This document shows positions 1-4,829 of a stretch of DNA of 7,743 nt, in pieces. Position numbers and translations under genes: made by a program. Position 1 is the stretch's first letter; each line of letters opens with the position of its first letter. The stretch lies in NCBI GenBank assembly GCA_943913325.1, contig CALTXP010000075.1:1-7743 (forward strand), in the 5' to 3' direction. The DNA comes from an uncultured Anaerococcus sp. GTDB lineage: Bacteria > Bacillota > Clostridia > Tissierellales > Peptoniphilaceae. The notes beneath the pieces were generated by a model, which worked only from the letters and a program-made list of their open reading frames with translations, searched no databases and was not told where the DNA came from.

Positions 1-1
1 T

Positions 2-78
<77 letters not shown>

Positions 79-117
79 CATAAGCTCTTACTTTATAAAA
101 ATTAAATATAAGATTAA

Positions 118-135
118 CACAATATTTTTATTGTG
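118..135 (+). other. Hairpin in the tRNA-tRNA spacer
   Basis: CACAATA (118-124) and TATTGTG (129-135) form a perfect 7-bp inverted repeat around a TTTT loop. Its last base is the first base of the downstream CAT tRNA, so in the precursor the helix would sit directly against the RNase P cleavage site. The rest of the 56-base spacer is AT-rich with no obvious promoter, which fits co-transcription of the two tRNAs. A function in processing is only inferred. Confidence 0.4.
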
Positions 136-211
136 GGCCTCTAGCTCAGTTGGTTAGAGCGCCCGGCTCATAACCGGTAGGTCCAGGGTTCGAGTCCCTG
201 GAGGCCCACCA
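135..211 (+). tRNA. tRNA with CAT anticodon: Ile2 (lysidine type) or elongator Met
   Basis: This is a complete 77-base tRNA with encoded CCA. The acceptor stem pairs 135-141 (GGGCCTC) with 201-207 (GAGGCCC), then A208 and CCA 209-211. The anticodon loop CTCATAA (167-173) gives CAT at 169-171, closed by CCGG/CCGG; the outermost anticodon-stem pair appears to be a C-T mismatch. The T arm CCAGG-GTTCGAG-TCCCTGG is intact. It is not an initiator, because the first acceptor pair is formed and the initiator GGG/CCC anticodon stem is absent. The acceptor stem and D arm resemble the tRNA-Ile next door, and the CTCATAA loop fits Ile2, whose C34 is modified to lysidine by TilS to read AUA. I favour Ile2, but elongator Met cannot be excluded by eye. 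Confidence 0.95.
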
Positions 212-216
212 GATTC

Positions 217-245
217 GCACCACTATTAGTGGTGCTTTTCTTTTT
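217..245 (+). terminator. Intrinsic terminator of the tRNA operon
   Basis: GCACCAC (217-223) pairs perfectly with GTGGTGC (229-235) around a TATTA loop. It is followed at once by a T-rich run (236-245) broken by a single C. It lies 5 bases after the CCA end of the CAT tRNA and is a textbook Rho-independent terminator. Confidence 0.92.
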
Positions 246-265
246 ATAAAGAAAATAAAGGATAT

Positions 266-447
266 GGGCGAACCGGTTATGATCCTATCCGGCTCAAACA
301 GTTTTCTGGACTCACTAAGTTCGGCCAAGAAATTTTAAATGTTGGCTTATAAAACCCTACCGGGACTAGTAGGTCTAGAGTTTTGTTTCGGTAGCTACAG
401 CAATTTGCTTAGATATCCTTTATAAGGTGATGTTAGCTGTATTTTTT
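266..447 (+). ncRNA. Candidate structured non-coding RNA, family not recognised
   Basis: There is no credible ORF here, yet the stretch is clearly richer in G+C than the spacer after it and is full of helices. Visible pairings are: GGGCGAAC (266-273) with GTTCGGCC (319-326), one mismatch; CCGG (273-276) with CCGG (289-292); CAG/CTG around a TTTT loop (about 299-308); GGCCAA (323-328) with TTGGCT (342-347), including one G-U; AAAACCCTAC (351-360) with GTAGG (369-373) and GTTTT (380-384), with a 6-base bulge; and CTACCG (357-362) with CGGTAG (389-394). Several are mutually exclusive, as expected of a switching or compact RNA. The 3' end is TACAGC/GCTGTA plus six T residues, which favours the + strand. 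No consensus promoter is evident just upstream. I checked for motifs of tmRNA, RNase P RNA, SRP RNA, T-box, SAM, TPP, FMN and c-di-GMP elements and saw none. Both ends are approximate. Confidence 0.5.
396..447 (+). terminator. Possible terminator ending the candidate RNA
   Basis: TACAGC (396-401) pairs with GCTGTA (436-441) and is followed directly by TTTTTT (442-447). The intervening bases hold smaller inverted repeats: AGCAA/TTGCT near 399-409 and CCTT/AAGG at 417-427. The outer stem is only 6 bp with a long interior, so this is weaker than the other terminators in the window. Confidence 0.4.
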
Positions 448-689
448 ATATGATAGTTTTTATTGTAAAGGATAATCTATAAGTTTTTACTTCCTATTGA
501 TCTTCTGATTTATTTTTTCGAGTGTATTTAAAATGTGAGAATCTAAAATACATCATATAATTATCTAATTACTATTCATTATTTTAAAATTCATTTTATT
601 TTTTATTATTAATTATGGGTTAATTATATATAAAAGTCAACTATCGTTGAAATTTCAATCTTTAAACGATGGATTTGCTCTTAATATTT
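448..689. other. AT-rich gene-free spacer
   Basis: I see no ORF of substance, no RNA gene and no mobile element here. The DNA is extremely AT-rich, with T-runs and A-runs that could bend or act as an UP-element-like region for the promoter at 690-718. The only discrete structure is the inverted repeat at 641-672. There is also a weak TAATTA-TGGGT-TAATTA symmetry near 611-627. Confidence 0.6.
641..672. repeat. Inverted repeat with internal 12-base palindrome, possible operator
   Basis: CTATCGTT (641-648) pairs with AACGATGG (665-672), 8 bp with one G-T. The perfect palindrome TTGAAATTTCAA (647-658) overlaps its inner part. It sits about 18-50 bases upstream of the -35 box of the large surface-protein gene, a position suited to an activator or repressor dimer. 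No particular regulator can be named from this. Confidence 0.4.
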
Positions 690-718
690 TTGACATTATT
701 ATATATATACTGTATAAT
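690..718 (+). promoter_or_regulatory. Perfect-consensus housekeeping (sigma-A type) promoter
   Basis: TTGACA (690-695) and TATAAT (713-718) are exact consensus hexamers separated by the ideal 17 bases. Transcription would start near 725, giving a leader of about 50 bases before the ATG at 775. The AGGAG at 764-768 is 6 bases before that ATG. The promoter should be strong and drives the surface protein and, by overlap, the lipoprotein gene. Confidence 0.9.
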
Positions 719-774
719 TTATGTATCTAAGATTAAGTTTATTACTTAAGTTTACACTTATTTAGGAGCTATGA

Positions 775-3531
775 ATGAAAAAGAGAAAAGTATGTGCGGG
801 AACTATTGCTCTAGCCATTGCTGTTAGTTCAGTTATTCCCTTAGGAAATTATAATATCAATTCGTCTGCTTATGCAGCTGAGATTGATGATCAAAAAGAA
901 AGTAATGATGATCTAAATAGTTTATTAAATGAAAAAGCTAGCGTGAAAGATTCAATTAGCTACAAAAATGCTAATAAAGCTGAAAAAGAAGCTTACGATT
1001 CAGCTATTGCTAACGCAGAAAATTCTAGTGATGCTGATAGCAAAGATGAGGATGTTTTAGTGGAAAATATAAAAAATGCTAAGAAAAATTTAGCTGGCAA
1101 TTCTTATCAAACTTATGAAAATAGGCAAGCCCTTAGCTCAACAATTGCTATGGCTAATAAATTAAAAGCTTCTTTAGAAAATAAAGATATAAGCGATGAA
1201 GATAAAAGTAAATTATCATCTACTCTAGAAAAGTCAATTAATATCTTAAATGATAATGAAGTAAATTCAGATGATATTGACCAACAAAATAAAACATTAG
1301 CTGGTATTATCAATGAACTAGAGGAAAAATATGAGCTTGATGGATCTTCTGCTCTAACAAGTGATGACATTGAAGCTATTAAGGATACTGATTCAATTGC
1401 CTATGGTAAGGCTCGTAGTGATCTAGGAAACTTAGTAAATACTGTAAAGGAATTTACTGAATCTAAAAATTATTCTAAAATTTCTAATAAGGAGATTGTG
1501 GATACACTTTATAATTCATCTATTGAATCAAAGAATGTTTATGATAATCCTAATTCAACAACTGAGGATTTAGTTGCTAGTTATAAGAACTTAAATACTG
1601 CTTATAACGAAGCCTTATCTAATATAGGTAAAGATAACACTGAAGTGAATCGTCTAAAAGAACAAATTAAAACTTATTCTACTAATCCAAAAAATTATGA
1701 TAAGGCAAGTAAGTCTGCTCAGCAAACTTATGATATAGCTAAGAAAAAAGCTCAAGACCTATTAGCTGATTCTAAATCATCTACTGAGCAACTAAGTAAG
1801 GCTTTAAATAATTTAAAACGTGCAAGCTTAAGTTTAGCTCCAGTGCCTGTAAAAACTTTAGATGATGACAATGATTCTACGAAAACTTACACAATTGATG
1901 AGTTAAAAAATTTAGTTAATGAAGCTAATAGTTATCGTGAGAAAGCTATTTATAAAAATTCTTCTGATGATGTTAAAAAAGATTATGATGATTCTATAAA
2001 AGATGCAGAAAAAATTATAAATTCAGCTAAGTATTCTGAAGCTGATTTAAAAGAAGTAATTAATAAAATTAATAATAGTAAAAGTGCAATTGGAAGTCCG
2101 AATAAAGACGATGATTCAGAAGATATTGATAAGGCAATAAGTGAACTTAAAGAACTTAAAAATAAATCAGAGGAAGTTAAGAAAGATTTATTATATAAAA
2201 ATGCATCCGATAAGATAAAAGAAAATTATGATCAAGCTATAAATGAGGCAATTGATTTATTAGCTGAATATGCTAATAAAAAGAAAGTTTCTGCTGATGA
2301 TGCTTTTAAGTCTATAGAAAATATTAATAAAGCTTTAAAAGACTTAGGTTTTGATGTAGACATAAGTGAGGAAAATGACAAATCTCACTTAGAAGATTTA
2401 ATATCAAATGCAGAATTTGTTATTAATCATAAGAGTTTTTCAAAATTTGCACAAGTTAAAAGAGATAGACTTAAAGACGCCTATGATGAGGCTAAAAAAG
2501 CTAGCACAGATGATGAAATCAAATCAGCAATAAGTGATCTAGAAGCAGCTCTAAAACCATTTAAAGAATTAATCAATGATAATGACAATGATGAAGATGA
2601 AAAGCTAGATTTAAATGACCTATCTTTAGAAGAACTATTAGCTCTTTCAAATAAGGTTATAGAATATAAAGATTACAAAAATGATGTAGGTCTTACTCAA
2701 AGTAAAAATCTTCTAAATGCAATAAAAGCAGTTAAAAGTTCAAAATCTGACCAAGATAAAGAAGATTCTAAAAAAGCATTGATTAGTGCTTTAAATCAAA
2801 GTGAAATAAAGCCTATAGTTGATAAGATTCTAAATAAGGATAATTCAGATGATGAAGAAACTGATGAAAACTTAAGTGAATCTATTAATAAAATAATAGA
2901 TGAGGATCAGGACTTTAGAAAGACTGACAAGTATTCCAAAGCTCAAAATAAATTAAAACAAAGATATGAAAAAACTATTTCAGATGCAATGGAAGCTATT
3001 AAAGATAAAAAGTCCTCACAAGAAGATCTTAAAAAACTCTTGGAGGATTTAAAAGATGCAAAGGAAGCCTTAGATGGAGATGAATTTGCGACAAAGCTAA
3101 AAGAAATAAAAGATAAATTTGCTGCTAAGGGAGATAATATAGCTGATTCTAAAATTAGATCTGACCTAGAGAAAAAGATAAAGGATTTATCTGAAAATAA
3201 AGATAGCACAATGGATGATCTTTTAGCAGTTGAATCTGAGTTAAATAAGGCTATACCTAAGGGTGGAGTTAGTGGTAGTAATACTCCAGCTTCTTCTACT
3301 ACAACAGAAGCTAAGACTGTTCCAAAGGCTACTACTAAAACCACACCAGTAACAACAACTAAAAAAGTACCTGCAACAGTAAATCCAGGATCTATAGTAA
3401 GAACTGGTATAAAATCACTTCTAGGAGTGGTAGTAGTCCTAGCAGTAGCTGTAGGAGCCTTTGTTGTTACAGGCAATAATAAAGATAAAAATGAGGGTAT
3501 GAAAAAGGAGAGAAAAGATGAAAATAAATAA
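775..3531 (+). CDS. Large secreted surface protein of about ten FIVAR-like helical repeats, with C-terminal membrane segment
   Basis: This 918-residue protein has a signal peptide (basic start, hydrophobic core, likely cut after Ala-Tyr-Ala near residue 34). About ten Lys/Asp/Glu/Ser-rich helical modules of 60-80 residues follow, at roughly 47-106, 114-193, 198-283, 288-352, 373-441, 450-527, 533-597, 615-678, 699-768 and 771-829. Several carry the FIVAR-like signature Y-K-N-[AS]-[SN] then K-x-x-Y-[DE]-x-[AS]-I, for example at Y63, Y393 and Y474. Asp-rich linkers separate many modules. A Thr/Pro/Ala-rich stalk (830-873) leads to IVRTG (874-878), a hydrophobic span (about 882-899) and a charged tail of 18 residues. 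This is the layout of a wall-spanning or wall-anchored protein, but there is no true LPxTG. FIVAR repeats are known in Gram-positive adhesins and matrix-binding proteins; the ligand here is unknown. The ATG at 775 is chosen because AGGAG is 6 bases upstream; ATG 771 is out of frame. The end overlaps the next gene. Confidence 0.93.
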   Translation: MKKRKVCAGTIALAIAVSSVIPLGNYNINSSAYAAEIDDQKESNDDLNSLLNEKASVKDSISYKNANKAEKEAYDSAIANAENSSDADSKDEDVLVENIKNAKKNLAGNSYQTYENRQALSSTIAMANKLKASLENKDISDEDKSKLSSTLEKSINILNDNEVNSDDIDQQNKTLAGIINELEEKYELDGSSALTSDDIEAIKDTDSIAYGKARSDLGNLVNTVKEFTESKNYSKISNKEIVDTLYNSSIESKNVYDNPNSTTEDLVASYKNLNTAYNEALSNIGKDNTEVNRLKEQIKTYSTNPKNYDKASKSAQQTYDIAKKKAQDLLADSKSSTEQLSKALNNLKRASLSLAPVPVKTLDDDNDSTKTYTIDELKNLVNEANSYREKAIYKNSSDDVKKDYDDSIKDAEKIINSAKYSEADLKEVINKINNSKSAIGSPNKDDDSEDIDKAISELKELKNKSEEVKKDLLYKNASDKIKENYDQAINEAIDLLAEYANKKKVSADDAFKSIENINKALKDLGFDVDISEENDKSHLEDLISNAEFVINHKSFSKFAQVKRDRLKDAYDEAKKASTDDEIKSAISDLEAALKPFKELINDNDNDEDEKLDLNDLSLEELLALSNKVIEYKDYKNDVGLTQSKNLLNAIKAVKSSKSDQDKEDSKKALISALNQSEIKPIVDKILNKDNSDDEETDENLSESINKIIDEDQDFRKTDKYSKAQNKLKQRYEKTISDAMEAIKDKKSSQEDLKKLLEDLKDAKEALDGDEFATKLKEIKDKFAAKGDNIADSKIRSDLEKKIKDLSENKDSTMDDLLAVESELNKAIPKGGVSGSNTPASSTTTEAKTVPKATTKTTPVTTTKKVPATVNPGSIVRTGIKSLLGVVVVLAVAVGAFVVTGNNKDKNEGMKKERKDENK

Positions 3532-3994
3532 AGTATTAGTTGCAGCATTAGTTTTAGGCATTGGTCTTACTGGATGTGACAATATGGTAGATGATGAAAG
3601 TAAAAAAGAAGATAGCAAAACACCAGTAGTTGAAGAAAATGAAAATAAAAAAGAAGATTCTACTAAAGAAGCAACTGATGAAAAAGATTCTGATAAAGTA
3701 GAAGAAGATAAAGAAGAATCCTCAGATGAAAGTTCAGATGCTTTGGATGATAATGAGGATTCTGATAAAGATGAAGAATCTTCATCAAATAGTGGATCTA
3801 AAGCAGATGAAATAGAAAGCTTAGAACAATCTATCTTTGATTTAAGATCATCCCAACGTGCAGTTGAGCTATTATTCGAAATATCACCAGAATCTACTAA
3901 TGCACATGAAGATGAGCTAAACTCTTTATTAGATGAGTCAAATGGCTTATTAGAAGAAGCACAAGATGCTCTTTCACAGTTAAAGGGTGAGTAA
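3518..3994 (+). CDS. Acidic lipoprotein with C-terminal copy of the shared module
   Basis: This 158-residue protein has a short lipoprotein signal with lipobox L17-T18-G19-C20, so it should be lipidated by Lgt, cut by the type II signal peptidase and held on the outer face of the membrane. Residues 21 to about 94 are a low-complexity, very acidic Asp/Glu/Ser/Lys tether. Residues about 97-158 are predicted helical. A block at 118-145, ending in L-N-S-L-L-D-E-S-N-G-L-L, aligns without gaps to blocks in the next two exported proteins. The ATG overlaps the end of the upstream surface-protein gene by 14 bases in another frame, with AAGGAG at 3505-3510 inside that gene, which suggests translational coupling. 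A terminator follows. The family is not recognised. The protein may be a membrane docking partner for the surface protein, but that is inferred from context only. Confidence 0.9.
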   Translation: MKINKVLVAALVLGIGLTGCDNMVDDESKKEDSKTPVVEENENKKEDSTKEATDEKDSDKVEEDKEESSDESSDALDDNEDSDKDEESSSNSGSKADEIESLEQSIFDLRSSQRAVELLFEISPESTNAHEDELNSLLDESNGLLEEAQDALSQLKGE

Positions 3995-4005
3995 TATAAA
4001 ATTAT

Positions 4006-4026
4006 AAGGTCCCTAGGGGCCTTTTT
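4006..4026 (+). terminator. Intrinsic terminator after the lipoprotein gene
   Basis: AAGGTCCC (4006-4013) pairs with GGGGCCTT (4016-4023), with one G-T, followed by a T-run to 4026. It lies 11 bases after the lipoprotein stop codon. It ends the surface protein/lipoprotein transcript and implies a separate promoter for the next gene. Confidence 0.88.
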
Positions 4027-4060
4027 ATATTTATTATTTAACTTTTTACCTAAATATTTA

Positions 4061-4084
4061 TGGGAGGATTAAATAAAACTCCCA
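4061..4084 (+). other. Leader hairpin holding a decoy-like GGAGG
   Basis: TGGGAG (4061-4066) pairs perfectly with CTCCCA (4079-4084) around a 12-base A/T-rich loop. The 5' arm contains a Shine-Dalgarno-like GGGAGG with no good start codon after it. The real AAGGAG for the next gene is at 4092-4097, 7 bases beyond the hairpin. It could be an RNA or DNA binding site in the leader. No T-run follows, so it is not a terminator. Confidence 0.45.
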
Positions 4085-4102
4085 AATTAATAAGGAGCTT
4101 AT

Positions 4103-4642
4103 ATGAAAAATAATAAAAATTTGTTTAAAATACTTTTAGTAACAAATCTAGCCTTTTTAGGAATTACTGGACCTATAGCTCATGCAGATGAAGCTCAAGC
4201 ACAAGCAACTAGTCAAAATTCAAATTTTAATAATCAAGTTTCTCAATTAAAGATAGCTGTTGATGATATGGTAAATGTTGTAAATAGCAATGCTTATTAT
4301 AACTATGCCAGTGAGGAATCTAAGGCAGAATATGAAGATGCTATAAATAATGGTAAATATTTACTATCTAGACTTGATTCAACTAGTTATGATCAGTTAA
4401 GGCAAGCAACCTTAAGAATAAATAATGCCAAAAATAAAATAGAATCTGAAACGTATCGTAGTGTCCAAAAGCAGAAATTAATGAAAGCTATAGAAGATAG
4501 TAAAATAACAATTGATGCGGCTAAGATTTTACAAAAACAAGCTGTAAATTTTTCTAAGAAGAATGCCGATATGTTAGAAAGATTAATAAAAGAATCAGAA
4601 GATTTAATAGCTGAAGGGGAATTATTGCTTTCTAAAATGTAG
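4103..4642 (+). CDS. Small secreted protein: one FIVAR-like repeat plus the shared C-terminal module
   Basis: This 179-residue protein has a signal peptide with likely cleavage after Ala-His-Ala at residue 28 and no wall anchor or lipobox, so it is probably released or held non-covalently. Residues about 45-117 form one FIVAR-like helical repeat that lines up with the repeats of the large surface protein: Y-Y-N-Y-A-S at 65-70, then K-x-x-Y-E-D-A-I. Residues about 139-179 are the shared module, with LERLIKESEDL at 158-168, the same 11 residues as in the transglutaminase downstream. It therefore combines pieces of its neighbours on both sides. AAGGAG at 4092-4097 is 5 bases before the ATG. Terminators lie before and after, so it is its own transcription unit, although I see no consensus promoter in the short AT-rich gap. 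Its function is unknown; an adaptor, decoy or enzyme substrate are possible roles. Confidence 0.9.
   Translation: MKNNKNLFKILLVTNLAFLGITGPIAHADEAQAQATSQNSNFNNQVSQLKIAVDDMVNVVNSNAYYNYASEESKAEYEDAINNGKYLLSRLDSTSYDQLRQATLRINNAKNKIESETYRSVQKQKLMKAIEDSKITIDAAKILQKQAVNFSKKNADMLERLIKESEDLIAEGELLLSKM
4577..4606 (+). repeat. 30-base direct repeat, copy 1
   Basis: These 30 bases are identical to 5043-5072, in the same reading phase relative to the protein. They encode E-R-L-I-K-E-S-E-D-L of the shared module in the small secreted protein. Identity extends through third-codon positions, which protein conservation alone would not require. Confidence 0.9.
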
Positions 4643-4669
4643 TAGTTCATAATGAAATATAAGTTTTTT

Positions 4670-4693
4670 AAAGGCCATTTCTGGTCTTTTTTT
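4670..4693 (+). terminator. Intrinsic terminator after the small secreted protein gene
   Basis: AAAGGCCA (4670-4677) pairs with TGGTCTTT (4682-4689), with one G-T, around a TTTC loop. It runs into seven T residues (4687-4693). It lies about 28 bases after the stop codon. The 136 bases from here to the next start are AT-rich with many TATA-like hexamers and no convincing -35 box. Confidence 0.88.
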
Positions 4694-4829
4694 ATATGAT
4701 AAACTTTTAGTTTAAAATTACACAGTTTATGTACATATACTCATAAATAGATAATTTAAAACTTTAAAATAAGCTAAAGAATTGTATATTATATAGTAAT
4801 ATAAGTAAATAAATATTTAGGAGTTTACA

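Noticed and set aside
146..328. Minus-strand 60-codon ORF across the CAT tRNA and the candidate RNA
   Set aside because: Its C-terminal part (SRDSNPGP...GYEPGA) is the typical false translation of an antisense tRNA. It has no ribosome site and covers a terminator.
351..400. Known riboswitch or T-box in the upstream spacer
   Set aside because: None of the consensus pieces I know (T-box TGGNACCGCG, SAM, TPP, FMN, cobalamin, c-di-GMP) is present. The terminator-like end is about 330 bases from the gene, which has its own promoter downstream of it.
1113..1370. Minus-strand 85-codon ORF inside the surface-protein gene
   Set aside because: It is Ser/Leu-rich, as expected from the complement of Lys/Asp/Ser-rich repeats, with no start signals. 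The same reasoning rejects the minus ORFs at 4393-4650, 6254-6496 and 7501-7707.
775..3531. Nucleotide-level tandem repeats or a CRISPR-like array in the surface-protein gene
   Set aside because: The repeats are visible only as diverged protein modules. No exact, evenly spaced DNA repeats with unique spacers are seen.
2943..3548. Minus-strand 201-codon ORF opposite the end of the surface-protein gene
   Set aside because: It is a shadow of a coding strand with biased composition. The + strand frame has a signal peptide, repeats and promoter, and no ribosome site supports the minus frame.
4782..4811. Promoter TTGTAT/TAAATA before the transglutaminase gene
   Set aside because: Both hexamers match the consensus poorly, and the spacer is so AT-rich that many equivalent pairs can be drawn.
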